Shown: positions 1-8,206, counted from the stretch's first letter. The stretch is 64,000 bases of DNA from Patescibacteria group bacterium (GCA_963169855.1 CAUJCN010000002.1:434001-498000); one strand, 5' to 3'. The notes: generated by a model from the letters alone, not told the origin. Numbers and translations: made by a program.

Positions 1-760
1 CAAAGTTCAGCCCTGCCGAATTCTTCCTTACAGTATTACAGTCCTTCATTTCTTCTATTTTTTGAGTAGTACTTATAACCACACACGATTGGGTAGCATC
101 TCTGATTACGATTTGCTCGGAGTTTAGTGATAAAAATCTGGATGGTGAAGTATATTGATTCTTAAACAAGTACATCTCTTGCTCACCGTAAGCTCCAATT
201 CTAAGAATCTTTAGTTGCTCTTGCTGCTTTATCAAAACGTAAAATGATCTTTCTGAGGAGTCATATTCAAAATCTTCGATACTCTCCCCTGTCTTTGCGA
301 AATAAACTGTCGAAGTCGCTCCGTTATTATTTAAGTAAACTCCATCTGTTAGTCGGAATGCGTAATTTGTCCCAGATAAGTACTTAATTTTTAGAAAATC
401 TCTAGAAAATCTAAATGATTCAACTATCTTTGTATCCGAAGCAAAAATATAATATTTTTGATCTCCTGAAGTATTTACCGTTCTAAGCAATCTATCCAAT
501 TTTCGAGAAGATCCTAAATTGTCTGGGAATTCCGAAATTGGCTGTGTTGTTTTGATTATTGAGCTATCGTTATAAGTCACCGAATCGTTTGGAACTAATC
601 TCGGAGCAAACACGGATGTTTCGATTGGGGTGCTCAAAGTTATTTGTCTAGCGATCAGCAAAAGCACCACTAGACCAAGCATCCAAGCCATGAATCCATA
701 AGAAATCCTTGGCTTTTTCTTAACATTTTTCTTTTCTTCAAATAATTTTGGGAAATCCAT
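1..760 (-). CDS. Membrane-anchored protein of unknown function (3' end outside window)
   Basis: The minus-strand frame opens with ATG at 758-760 and stays open to base 1, giving about 253 residues; the C-terminus is beyond the left edge. After a lysine-rich cytoplasmic stretch (residues 8-18) there is one hydrophobic segment at about 23-41 containing LGLVVLLLIA. A polar, beta-strand-like exterior follows, with many Ser, Thr, Asp and Asn. The layout suggests a single-pass protein facing outwards, as in several other orphans here (for example 25555-27246). No catalytic motif is recognised. It is divergent from rpmH, and the 98 bases between them carry the rpmH promoter. Confidence 0.7.
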   Translation of the reverse strand, partial: MDFPKLFEEKKNVKKKPRISYGFMAWMLGLVVLLLIARQITLSTPIETSVFAPRLVPNDSVTYNDSSIIKTTQPISEFPDNLGSSRKLDRLLRTVNTSGDQKYYIFASDTKIVESFRFSRDFLKIKYLSGTNYAFRLTDGVYLNNNGATSTVYFAKTGESIEDFEYDSSERSFYVLIKQQEQLKILRIGAYGEQEMYLFKNQYTSPSRFLSLNSEQIVIRDATQSCVVISTTQKIEEMKDCNTVRKNSAGLNF

Positions 761-802
761 ATTTTTATTATGAACTTATTATACAGTAATCTTAAGTCCT
801 AT

Positions 803-831
803 TTGAAAAAAAACGATCTGCAAGGTATAAT
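803..831 (+). promoter_or_regulatory. Sigma-70-type promoter of rpmH
   Basis: TTGAAA at 803-808 and TATAAT at 826-831 are separated by 17 bases, close to the vegetative consensus. Transcription would begin near 838, leaving a leader of about 20 bases before the rpmH ATG at 859. That leader contains a GATATC palindrome at 848-853. Confidence 0.75.
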
Positions 832-858
832 TCCGAGTTAATTAATTGATATCGGTAT

Positions 859-1062
859 ATGTCTAAGACACAGGGACCATCCTACAATCCAAGTAAGATA
901 AAGCGAATCAGAAAATTTAGTTTCCTTGCGCGAAACTCATCAAAAGGAGGAAGAAAAGTTCTTAAAAGAAGAATTCTAAAAGGTAGAAAAAACCTTACTG
1001 TTTCTTACGAGTTCGGATCTACAAAAGTAGAAAAGAATAAAAGATTCGGAAGACGAAGATAA
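859..1062 (+). CDS. rpmH: Large ribosomal subunit protein bL34
   Basis: Structural protein of the 50S subunit. The core YNPSKIKRIRKFSFLAR followed by GGRKVLKRRILKGRK is the standard bL34 signature (family form YQPSKIKRKR...GGRKVLARRRAKGRK). At 67 residues it is about 20 longer than the usual 44-46; the surplus is a short N-terminal leader and a basic C-terminal tail ending FGRRR. Most bacteria have dnaA upstream and rnpA, yidC downstream. Here the next gene is dnaG on the opposite strand and no rnpA is seen, so the usual origin-region cluster is broken up. A good promoter lies upstream and a hairpin terminator downstream. Confidence 0.93.
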   Translation: MSKTQGPSYNPSKIKRIRKFSFLARNSSKGGRKVLKRRILKGRKNLTVSYEFGSTKVEKNKRFGRRR

Positions 1063-1090
1063 TCTCAAATCCTTTCAAACTTGATAAATG

Positions 1091-1116
1091 GGAGCCTTTG
1101 GCTCCTAATTTATTTC
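1091..1116 (+). terminator. Intrinsic terminator after rpmH
   Basis: A perfect 6-bp stem GGAGCC/GGCTCC with a TTT loop (1091-1105) is followed by a T-rich stretch. It lies 29 bases past the rpmH stop and between convergent rpmH and dnaG. Confidence 0.65.
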
Positions 1117-1130
1117 AAATTTTCTGAAAA

Positions 1131-2822
1131 TCAAATTATTTTTACTGAATCTATATTTTTCAAAGCTTCGATAGTTTTAGTAATTTCGCTCATTTCTTCG
1201 CTATCAACTCCCCCAGACGACAATTTTTTTAAATACTGTTTTAAGTAGGCCTTGTAAAGTAATTTGTATCTGTAGTTTATTTCTTCGCTCACATCCTTCA
1301 CCCTGGAAACATCTATAGTCATAATTTTTGAGTAATGTTCAAAATCCTGATCTCCCGATTGCTCTTTTCCATCAAGAAAATTAGAAATCATTTGGCGAAT
1401 CGCTGGGTGCTCAAAAACCTCTCTTTTGAATTCTTTTTTTACTTTTGATTTGTTCTGAATAATTACTGCAGCCAGAAATTCCTCTCCTTCTATTTTAACT
1501 TTATTTAAAGGTACGTATTCTCTAGGCTCTTCTTCATGTACAATTGGATTTCGCTTTCGTCTTTTTTCAAGTTGATCTTCTTTAACGCCAACAATTTCTG
1601 CAAGCTTGTTCATAAAGAAAGTCTGCTGAACTTCGTCAGACAAAGAATTAATAACAGGCATTACTCTATCACGGAATTCCGATTTGTCGTCAGGATCGGT
1701 CATATCCAGATCTTTTAGGTGATACTCGAACAAATACTCTACTGAATTTACAGGTTTAGCTACTCTTTCCGGCCATAGAGACGGATTTTTTATGATCAAT
1801 TCGTCTGCATCTTGAAACCCTGTAATATCAATTACTTTGTGCTTCAGACCAATCTTTTCAACGATATCAATCCCTCTTTCCAACGCCTTCATTCCAGCAC
1901 CGTCTGTATCAAAACAGAAATATACTTGATCTGCAAAACGTTTAACTAATTTTGCTTGATTAGAAGTAAATGCTGTTCCTAAAGGTGCCACAATATTCTG
2001 AACCCCAACTCTATGCGATGAAAGAATATCAATATTTCCTTCTACCATAATTAAGAACTTCTGTTTTCTAATTTCGTCTTTACCTTGGTACAGTCCATAA
2101 AGAAGTTCATTTTTCTTGTAAACTAAAGTTTCTGGAGAGTTTAAATACTTAGGAGTATCTTTGTTTGTTCCAATATATCTACCCGAAAATCCAACAACAT
2201 CACCAGCTGTATTTAAAATTGGTTGCATTAGTCTTTCTCTGAATTTATCTATTGTTGAGCCGTTTCTTTCCACCAAAAGTCCCCATTTTACTAGTTCTGT
2301 TTCGCTGAATCCTCTTTTTAAAAGCTGAGTTTTCAAGGCCGAATATGATTTTGGTGCATAGCCAACCATAAAATCTTCTATTCTTTTTCCATCAATTTTT
2401 CTTTTCTCTGCATAAGATCTTCCGGACAATCCTGCAGACAAAGTTTTTAGAACATAGTTATAGAATTTAGCTGTAAAGGTATTTGCTTCGACCAGTCTCT
2501 TCTTTTCTTCTTCAAGTTTCTTATCTTTTTTGAAGTTAGTATTTTCCAACTCTACTCCAGCTTTTTCGGCAGCGATTTTTATTGCATCTGGAAAGCTTAC
2601 TTTCTCGAATTCCTCTATAAATCGAATTAAGTCTCCACCTTTACCACAACCAAAACATTTGAAGATTTGTATCTGAGGATTAATCATGAACGAAGCTGTT
2701 TTCTCGTTATGAAAAGGACAGCTTGCCTTAAAATTACTACCGGCTCGCTTAGCTTCTACTCCATAAGAGGTTATCACATCAACGATATCCAATTTTGATT
2801 TTATCTTTTCGATATCTGTCAT
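1131..2822 (-). CDS. dnaG: DNA primase DnaG
   Basis: Makes RNA primers at the replication fork. The N-terminal CHC2 zinc finger has ligands C35, H38, C56 and C59. The RNA-polymerase-like core motif FRERLMQPI is at 194-202. The Toprim centre shows EGNIDIL at 261-267 (catalytic Glu) and FDTDGAG at 304-310 (metal Asp pair). The C-terminal third, which in the family contacts DnaB helicase, is lysine-rich and poorly conserved. 563 residues is near the normal length. The start gives the canonical N-terminus (IEKIKSKLDIVDVI) directly before the zinc finger. The gene is divergent from rpiB and no sigma-factor gene follows, unlike the common rpsU-dnaG-rpoD layout. Confidence 0.95.
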   Translation of the reverse strand: MTDIEKIKSKLDIVDVITSYGVEAKRAGSNFKASCPFHNEKTASFMINPQIQIFKCFGCGKGGDLIRFIEEFEKVSFPDAIKIAAEKAGVELENTNFKKDKKLEEEKKRLVEANTFTAKFYNYVLKTLSAGLSGRSYAEKRKIDGKRIEDFMVGYAPKSYSALKTQLLKRGFSETELVKWGLLVERNGSTIDKFRERLMQPILNTAGDVVGFSGRYIGTNKDTPKYLNSPETLVYKKNELLYGLYQGKDEIRKQKFLIMVEGNIDILSSHRVGVQNIVAPLGTAFTSNQAKLVKRFADQVYFCFDTDGAGMKALERGIDIVEKIGLKHKVIDITGFQDADELIIKNPSLWPERVAKPVNSVEYLFEYHLKDLDMTDPDDKSEFRDRVMPVINSLSDEVQQTFFMNKLAEIVGVKEDQLEKRRKRNPIVHEEEPREYVPLNKVKIEGEEFLAAVIIQNKSKVKKEFKREVFEHPAIRQMISNFLDGKEQSGDQDFEHYSKIMTIDVSRVKDVSEEINYRYKLLYKAYLKQYLKKLSSGGVDSEEMSEITKTIEALKNIDSVKII

Positions 2823-2908
2823 TACTTTAAATTCTCGAAGTTAAAAATGAATGCTGGTAATTTTTCATCATTTGTCGCAAAATGAAAGTTAGTTACGTTG
2901 ATTTTATC

Positions 2909-3409
2909 ATGAAAGTATATATTGCCTCCGATCATGGTGGGTTTGAATTAAAAAGCCAAATCATTAACTTGCTAGATGGACCATATGAGTTCGAAGATTT
3001 AGGACCTTTTGAGCTAGATATGGAAGATGATTATCCAGTTTATGCTACAAAAGTTGCTGAGGCTGTGCAAAAAAATGACCAGTCTTTAGGAATTTTGATT
3101 TGCAGAAGTGGAATCGGAGTTTGCATCGCAGCAAATAAATTTAAAGGTATTCATGCAGCAAATTGTAATTCAGTTGTACTTGCGAAACTCTCCCGAGAAC
3201 ACAACAATGCGAATGTATTATGTTTGGATGCCGATCTAAAAAGCGAAGATCACATTGAAATTGTTAAAGCTTTCTTAGAGACTCAATTTTCAGATGAACC
3301 AAGACATCGAAGAAGAGTTCAAATGATCAAGGATATTGATGATGGACAAATTGAATTGAAAGATGTCGTTACCGACATCCCAATTCAAGATTTACCTTTG
3401 AGTAGTTAG
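2909..3409 (+). CDS. rpiB: Ribose-5-phosphate isomerase B
   Basis: Interconverts ribose 5-phosphate and ribulose 5-phosphate. Recognised by the N-terminal MKVYIASDHGGFELK, the core CRSGIGVCIAANKFKGIHAA and SREHNNANVLCL, all diagnostic of the RpiB/LacAB family. The ATG at 2909 is preferred to the one at 2882 because it begins exactly at the conserved beta-strand. At 166 residues it carries a C-terminal extension of about 20. A ribulose-phosphate-3-epimerase-like gene at 48964 would act on the product, so a partial non-oxidative pentose pathway is likely. The stop overlaps the next convergent ORF by 4 bases. Confidence 0.9.
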   Translation: MKVYIASDHGGFELKSQIINLLDGPYEFEDLGPFELDMEDDYPVYATKVAEAVQKNDQSLGILICRSGIGVCIAANKFKGIHAANCNSVVLAKLSREHNNANVLCLDADLKSEDHIEIVKAFLETQFSDEPRHRRRVQMIKDIDDGQIELKDVVTDIPIQDLPLSS

Positions 3410-3774
3410 ATTTCGAAGTCATTGATGTCTATGACAGTTCTCTCTACTTCAGGCATTAATGAGCTTGGTTCTTGAGCCAATACTCTAGCAATTGCGATTT
3501 CTAAAAGTTGGTGTGGCTTCATACCGCTGATAACTTCCTGAATCAAAGAGGCTAAAGCTTTCTCTTCTTCGGTATCGTAAACTCCTTGTGGATGAGCTTC
3601 TAAGAATTTAATAATCCAATCATTCAAAGTTGAATCTTCAAAGATTTGCATACTAGGATCGAATATCATGTCTCCCAGGAAAACTGGGGTCTCAACTGTA
3701 TCGATATCTTCTTGAGGGTCTGCAGATAACAACATTGCTTGGAACCAATCCGCTTGGTCTATAGTGCCATTCAT
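3406..3774 (-). CDS. Small acidic orphan protein (122 aa)
   Basis: Not recognised. Strongly acidic, with many Asp and Glu, predicted mostly helical, no signal peptide or membrane segment, so probably cytosolic. First of three acidic orphans in a row on the minus strand (3406-4786), each apparently with its own transcription signals. It converges with rpiB, overlapping its last 4 bases. Codon use resembles the neighbours, which supports a real gene. Confidence 0.6.
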   Translation of the reverse strand: MNGTIDQADWFQAMLLSADPQEDIDTVETPVFLGDMIFDPSMQIFEDSTLNDWIIKFLEAHPQGVYDTEEEKALASLIQEVISGMKPHQLLEIAIARVLAQEPSSLMPEVERTVIDINDFEI

Positions 3775-3878
3775 AAAAAATAGTTAAAAATAAAAAAGTC
3801 GCGATTTACATCCTACCACACAGCAGTCTAGTTTGTCGCCTGGTAACATTGACAGACCGATCTGACATATAGAGATAG

Positions 3879-3911
3879 AAAAAGCACCCTCCGCCAATGG
3901 CGGACAGGTGC
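3879..3911 (-). terminator. Intrinsic terminator of the 3933-4277 gene
   Basis: On the minus strand GCACC pairs with GGTGC and TCCGCC with GGCGGA around an ATT loop (3884-3911), followed by five T residues. The CCGCC/GGCGG hairpin core recurs at 8132-8144 and 50924-50936. Confidence 0.8.
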
Positions 3912-3932
3912 CTCTAAAATACTTTTTATAAA

Positions 3933-4277
3933 TTAGATTTCCTCTTCTGAATCAACCTTATCGATTAAGCCACTAAACCAGTTAGCAAAATCACCTTCTA
4001 CCTCAGGTTTCTCATCTGTAGAGGGAGCTTCATCTGCTTGCGCTACCATGTCCTCAAACCAAGGGAATTGTATTGCAGGAGCAACCTTTATTTGAGGTGC
4101 TGGATTACCTTGGTTTACTGGATCTTCCTCATCTAAAAGAGACAAATCTATTTCTGGATAATAAGCATTACTTCCGTCGTAAATTTGACCATTTCTCATT
4201 CTACCTCCTAAAAAGTAATTAGCCACTTTAAAGTCGCTTGTAGATACTGGATCTGATGAGTCATCTGTTAGTTCCAT
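3933..4277 (-). CDS. Small acidic orphan protein (114 aa)
   Basis: Not recognised. Proline- and acid-rich, likely largely disordered, with a C-terminal stretch ending DKVDSEEEI. An aromatic motif (FPWFEDMV) near residue 71 is mirrored by FANWFSGLI near 97, which could be two related short helices. No membrane segment. It has its own extended -10 promoter (4299-4307) and a strong terminator, so it seems to be a monocistronic expressed gene. Confidence 0.65.
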   Translation of the reverse strand: MELTDDSSDPVSTSDFKVANYFLGGRMRNGQIYDGSNAYYPEIDLSLLDEEDPVNQGNPAPQIKVAPAIQFPWFEDMVAQADEAPSTDEKPEVEGDFANWFSGLIDKVDSEEEI

Positions 4278-4298
4278 AAATAATTTATAACTACCCGT

Positions 4299-4307
4299 AT
4301 TATATCA
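4299..4307 (-). promoter_or_regulatory. Extended -10 promoter of the 3933-4277 gene
   Basis: The minus strand reads TGATATAAT, an extended -10 element, 21 bases before the ATG at 4277. No clear -35 box is needed or seen. Confidence 0.55.
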
Positions 4308-4319
4308 TAGCTATATAGG

Positions 4320-4345
4320 AAAGCCCCGAATTAATTCGAGGCTTT
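4320..4345 (-). terminator. Hairpin terminator of the 4367-4786 gene
   Basis: AAAGCC (4320-4325) pairs with GGCTTT (4340-4345) and continues inwards through CGAA/TTCG with one mismatch. The following T run is short on the minus strand, so termination strength is uncertain. Confidence 0.5.
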
Positions 4346-4366
4346 TCCGAATCCAGTATTATTTAA

Positions 4367-4786
4367 TTAATTCTCAGCGTTCTTCTCATTGAAAAACTTA
4401 CTTGCTTGTCTGTACTGTTGTATAAAACTACCATCACTTTCTTGTGGAAGAAGAATTTTGTAATAATAAGCAAAAGCTGCCCTCCTTTCCTCTCTTGTTA
4501 AAGCTTCCCCTCTCTTAAATTTATTATACAATGCCTGTTTTTCCAACATAGTATAACCTTCCTTAACTGGCTCACTAGGCTGTGTATCATCCAAATCAAG
4601 TCCAGATTCTGCCGGAACTCTTTTAGGCAAGTGCTTTATCCCAATTTGTGACTTTGGCGCACGAGCTCCTGACAAATCCACTACTTGCGGGTAGTCTCCT
4701 TCTGCACCTACGAATGCGTCTGTCTCTGCAGTTTCTAACCATGCTGGTAACCCTTCTAAACCTCCTTCTTTTTGCATTGCTTCCAT
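4367..4786 (-). CDS. Orphan protein (139 aa)
   Basis: Not recognised. The N-terminal half is acidic and probably unstructured. The C-terminal half (about 80-139) is a charged helical region with NKFKRGEALTREERRAAF and an aromatic FAYYYK patch. No signal peptide or membrane helix. It has the best consensus promoter in the window (4808-4836) with a palindrome over the -10 and start site, so it is probably a regulated, well-transcribed gene. It is divergent from uppP. Confidence 0.65.
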   Translation of the reverse strand: MEAMQKEGGLEGLPAWLETAETDAFVGAEGDYPQVVDLSGARAPKSQIGIKHLPKRVPAESGLDLDDTQPSEPVKEGYTMLEKQALYNKFKRGEALTREERRAAFAYYYKILLPQESDGSFIQQYRQASKFFNEKNAEN

Positions 4787-4798
4787 ATATTATTTATA

Positions 4799-4836
4799 AC
4801 TGATATCAGTATATTATATTTATATACCTTTGTCAA
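4799..4836 (-). promoter_or_regulatory. Consensus promoter with overlapping palindrome
   Basis: On the minus strand TTGACA (4831-4836) and TATACT (4808-4813) are exactly 17 bases apart. A perfect 12-base palindrome ACTGATATCAGT (4799-4810) overlaps the -10 and the likely start point, a classical repressor position. Confidence 0.75.
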
Positions 4837-4879
4837 TCTTTATTGACACCATTACCCCTATAAAATTTATCCTACTACC

Positions 4880-4888
4880 TGTTATAAT
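4880..4888 (+). promoter_or_regulatory. Extended -10 promoter of uppP
   Basis: TGTTATAAT is an extended -10 element, 19 bases before the uppP ATG at 4908. Confidence 0.6.
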
Positions 4889-4907
4889 CAAATAAACCTA
4901 TTCGAAT

Positions 4908-5759
4908 ATGACAATCATTCAAGCTATTATTTTAGGAATTGTTCAAGGCTTAACTGAGTTTATACCAGTATCTAGCTCAGGACATATCTACACCCTGCCG
5001 AATCTTTTTGGCTGGGAAACTGGAGCAAATTACTCAGAATTTATCGCATTCATACATATTGGAACGCTTTTTTCTCTACTCTACTTCTTTAGGAAGAAAC
5101 TTTGGAGATATGCAGCAGTTTTAATTCAATACTTAAGAAGACGGGGAAAAGTCAGCAACAAAGAAGATAAGGATTTTAGAACTATCGTCAATATAATCAT
5201 CTCTGTAATTCCAGCAGCGGCACTTGGCTTACTATTGAGCAATATAATTGATGGATTTTATGACTCAAGATCTGATAGCGAAGCTGCTTTAATTGTCGCA
5301 ATTCCAATGATTATTATTGGAGTGCTATTCTTCTTCGAAGAAAGAATCTTGAAAGGAACAAAAGCCGCTCATCAGATTGGATATGGCAAATCCTTAATAA
5401 TCGGTTTCTCTCAGGTGCTAGCATTCATCCGTGGAGTCTCTAGATCAGGAATTACTTTGATTTCTGGGCAATTAATGGGATTAACTAAAGTTTCTGCTGC
5501 TGAATTTTCATTTTTAATGGGAGTTCCAATCATTGGAGCTGCTGCGTTGAAGTCAGTTTACGATCTAATTTCTTCTAATAGCTTTAACTCGGTAAACACT
5601 CCAATCTACATAGCTGGAGCAATTGCAGCCTTTATTGCAGGAAACTTTGCGATAAAGTTTATGCTGAATTACTTGCAAACAAAAAGCCTTAAGTTCTTTG
5701 GGATTTACAGACTTGCATTTGGATTAATATTAATTCTTAGTTCGTTAGTAGCTAGATGA
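4908..5759 (+). CDS. uppP: Undecaprenyl-diphosphatase UppP/BacA
   Basis: Integral membrane enzyme that dephosphorylates undecaprenyl pyrophosphate to recycle the lipid carrier for cell-wall and glycan export; known to give bacitracin tolerance when overexpressed. Diagnostic motifs are GLTEFIPVSSSGHI near residue 14 and RGVSRSGITL near 173, together forming the catalytic pocket. About eight hydrophobic segments are visible and 283 residues is the family length. The stop TGA at 5757-5759 overlaps the ATG of the next gene (ATGA), implying translational coupling. Confidence 0.95.
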   Translation: MTIIQAIILGIVQGLTEFIPVSSSGHIYTLPNLFGWETGANYSEFIAFIHIGTLFSLLYFFRKKLWRYAAVLIQYLRRRGKVSNKEDKDFRTIVNIIISVIPAAALGLLLSNIIDGFYDSRSDSEAALIVAIPMIIIGVLFFFEERILKGTKAAHQIGYGKSLIIGFSQVLAFIRGVSRSGITLISGQLMGLTKVSAAEFSFLMGVPIIGAAALKSVYDLISSNSFNSVNTPIYIAGAIAAFIAGNFAIKFMLNYLQTKSLKFFGIYRLAFGLILILSSLVAR

Positions 5760-6649
5760 AAGTAGCAATCATTGGGGGAACAGGGCTGATCGGTAAAAAA
5801 TTGTATAAGTCATTAGTCGAAGACGGACATACAATTTTTCTTTTTGCTCGAGATGTTACTAAATACGAAGATTTAGAATCCGAAAAAGTCCGTGTCATCC
5901 CGCTTAATCCTCTAAATTTGAAAGAAGCCCTGGAGGAATCTGACGCTGTAATCAATCTAGCTGGTGCAAATATTTATGGAACGAGATGGACCGAATCCTT
6001 CAAGAAGGAAATAAGATCTTCCAGAATCGACACTACACGATTAGTAGTTGATACAATTAATTCTTTAGAAAAGAAACCTGAGATCCTAATTAACTCATCC
6101 GCAACAGGATATTACGAAAACACTGTTAGCGAGAAAGTAATCACTGAGCAAGATAACAACGGACAAGATTTTCTGAGTCTTGTATGCAGAGATTGGGAAA
6201 ACGAAGCTGTAAAGGCTAATTGCAAAGTTTGCATCGTGCGTACAGCGATTGTGTTAGATAGAAAACAAGGGGCTTATCCAAAAATTGTTCAACCCTATAA
6301 AAGTGGAGTTGGCATTTACATTAAACCTGGAAAACAAATGTTTAGTTGGATTCACATCGAAGATTTAATATCTGTCTTCAAGTTTGTACTTGCGAACAAG
6401 ATGACTGGTCCTGTTAACGCATCTTCGCCTGAACCTCTTTCTTATGACCAAATGCATAAAACTTTGAAATCAGTTTACAAACCTATAGTTACTATCCCTG
6501 TTCCTATTTGGGCTTCGCACTTAGCATTGGGTGAAATTTCTCACTATTTAATCAATGGAGCGAATGTTTATCCTAAAGTTCTGATAGATAAGCAGTTTGA
6601 ATTCCACTATAAAGACTTCAGCTCTGTGGTAAAGGCATTCCAGGGATAA
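5756..6649 (+). CDS. NAD-dependent epimerase/dehydratase, TIGR01777 (YfcH) type
   Basis: Extended short-chain dehydrogenase family protein of unknown substrate. The Rossmann motif GGTGLIG is at residues 7-13; NLAGANI and RWTESFKKEIRSSRI near 68-95 and the C-terminal DUF1731-like region (YPKVLIDKQFEF) are typical of the YfcH subfamily. The Ser-Tyr pair SSATGYY occurs near 114. Translationally coupled to uppP by a 4-base overlap. Its last 43 bases overlap the convergent pseudouridine synthase gene. Confidence 0.88.
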   Translation: MKVAIIGGTGLIGKKLYKSLVEDGHTIFLFARDVTKYEDLESEKVRVIPLNPLNLKEALEESDAVINLAGANIYGTRWTESFKKEIRSSRIDTTRLVVDTINSLEKKPEILINSSATGYYENTVSEKVITEQDNNGQDFLSLVCRDWENEAVKANCKVCIVRTAIVLDRKQGAYPKIVQPYKSGVGIYIKPGKQMFSWIHIEDLISVFKFVLANKMTGPVNASSPEPLSYDQMHKTLKSVYKPIVTIPVPIWASHLALGEISHYLINGANVYPKVLIDKQFEFHYKDFSSVVKAFQG

Positions 6650-7284
6650 TTCGAGACATCTGGAGTTTCTGAAAAACTCATTTTCCTCTTTTCTCTTGGG
6701 TGAGTGATTTCGATTCTGAAAGCAAATAGTGCAATTTTTCTATCCAATCTAACGTTACTCCCGTATTTCAAATCACCTAACAGCGGGGATCTTTTATCTG
6801 CAAATTGTGCTCTGATTTGATGGAACTTTCCTGTTAAAAGATTCACCTTGTACAAAAATAGATTACCTTTGTGCGAAATCAATTCGAATTCAAGCTCTGC
6901 GTTAGGCTCATCGTTTGTAATTTCAGCTTTTAGATTCACTTCATCTTTCTCTATATGATCTTTCATGACTCCGCTAACAGCATCTAACTCGTTATCTGTA
7001 ATCAAAACATAGGATTTCTTGAATGATTTTGATCTAATCTGCTCTGACAATCTAGATGCGGATTTTGAATTCTTCGCGAAGACAATAAGCCCTTCCACGT
7101 TAGTATCCAAGCGATGAACTATACCTAGGAATACATTTCCTGGTTTATTATCTTTTTCTTTGATGTACTGCTGAACTTGTTCTTGAAGACTTAATTCAGA
7201 GGTCGAAGAATCTTGCACAGAAATTCCACTCTCTTTATTTATAACTATCAGATCTTTATCTTCGTAAACTACTTGGATTCCCAT
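6607..7284 (-). CDS. RluA-family pseudouridine synthase
   Basis: Isomerises uridine to pseudouridine in rRNA or tRNA. The motif GIVHRLDTNVEGLIVFAK holds the catalytic aspartate; FHQIRAQFA and PLLGDLKYG are the other family landmarks. No N-terminal S4 RNA-binding domain is present, so this is a minimal RluA/RluC-like form (225 residues). ATG at 7284 is preferred to a TTG at 7302 and begins at the first conserved strand (VVYEDKDLIVINK). It overlaps the upstream methyltransferase by 16 bases, suggesting coupled synthesis of two RNA-modifying enzymes. The exact target cannot be told from sequence. Confidence 0.9.
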   Translation of the reverse strand: MGIQVVYEDKDLIVINKESGISVQDSSTSELSLQEQVQQYIKEKDNKPGNVFLGIVHRLDTNVEGLIVFAKNSKSASRLSEQIRSKSFKKSYVLITDNELDAVSGVMKDHIEKDEVNLKAEITNDEPNAELEFELISHKGNLFLYKVNLLTGKFHQIRAQFADKRSPLLGDLKYGSNVRLDRKIALFAFRIEITHPREKRKMSFSETPDVSNYPWNAFTTELKSL

Positions 7285-8126
7285 CGTACGTAATTTCCGC
7301 AAGGTAAAGTCATTTCTGGTCTTGATTTTAATTTGAGTCCTATTTCACTCGAGTAAACATTCCCCCCTTTTACGATGTCTTTAACGACGTTTTCTACTGA
7401 ATATCGGCTAAGTTCATTTGCATAGGAATTAACTATCAAAAAGTTGAAATTCTCTGCCATAATTCCTCGCAAGTCTTCCAAAAGAAATGCTAAATCCTTT
7501 TCTATTTCCCACATTTCTCCGTTTGCTCCCCTACCGAATTTCGGAGGATCCATAACGATTCCGTGATATCTGTTTCCTCTTCTCTGTTCTTTCTGAACAA
7601 ACTTGATTACATCATCAACGAAGAATCTAACATTGTTGTTATTTAGTTTAGAGATTTCTGAGTTTCGCTTTGCTACAGCCGTCATTCCTTTCGACGCATC
7701 AACATGAACCACATTTGCCCCTCCCTTCAAACCAGCCAAAGTTGCTCCACCTGTATATGCAAACAAGTTAAGCATTCTAAAATCTTGAATTCCACTTTTC
7801 TTTATTCTATCGATTATGTATTTCCAATTGACCATTTGTTCAGGGAAAACCCCTGTATGTTTAAACGCTGTTGGCCTAATCACCATTTGAAAAAGGTCGA
7901 AATCTCCGAGCCATTCTTCTGGCATACCACTATTTAGCCACTTTCCCCCTCCCGATTCACTTCGTTCGTAGACAGCATCAAAACTTTCCCAGTCAATATT
8001 AGGATTCTTGCTCCAGATAGCTTGTGGATCAGGTCTTCTTAAAAAGAATTCTCCCCATCGTTCAAGTTTTTCGCCTTCTCCAGCGTCTATTAACTCGTAA
8101 TCAAAAGTATTATCTGGTGTTTCCAT
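7269..8126 (-). CDS. Class I SAM-dependent methyltransferase, RlmI/COG1092-like
   Basis: Probably methylates 23S rRNA. SAM-binding motif I is LNLFAYTGGATLAG and the catalytic/base-binding motif is MDPPKFGRG, as in the RlmI/RlmK superfamily. The N-terminal PUA domain of RlmI is missing; instead there is a domain with WGEFFLRRPDPQAIW. 285 residues. Downstream partner is the pseudouridine synthase at 6607. A stable CCGCC/GGCGG hairpin ends 5 bases before the ATG and may affect initiation. Confidence 0.85.
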   Translation of the reverse strand: METPDNTFDYELIDAGEGEKLERWGEFFLRRPDPQAIWSKNPNIDWESFDAVYERSESGGGKWLNSGMPEEWLGDFDLFQMVIRPTAFKHTGVFPEQMVNWKYIIDRIKKSGIQDFRMLNLFAYTGGATLAGLKGGANVVHVDASKGMTAVAKRNSEISKLNNNNVRFFVDDVIKFVQKEQRRGNRYHGIVMDPPKFGRGANGEMWEIEKDLAFLLEDLRGIMAENFNFLIVNSYANELSRYSVENVVKDIVKGGNVYSSEIGLKLKSRPEMTLPCGNYVRWESK

Positions 8127-8131
8127 ACTAG

Positions 8132-8144
8132 CCGCCTTTGGCGG
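8132..8144 (-). promoter_or_regulatory. GC hairpin next to a start codon
   Basis: CCGCC-TTT-GGCGG forms a perfect 5-bp stem whose edge lies 5 bases upstream of the methyltransferase ATG (8124-8126). It lacks a T run on the minus strand, so it is not a terminator for that direction. It may limit ribosome access or be a remnant of a repeated hairpin. Confidence 0.5.
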
Positions 8145-8206
8145 AAAAATAAAAGATAAAAAGATTCAAAGATCTAAAACTATTATCTCATAATCCTTAA
8201 GAAGAT

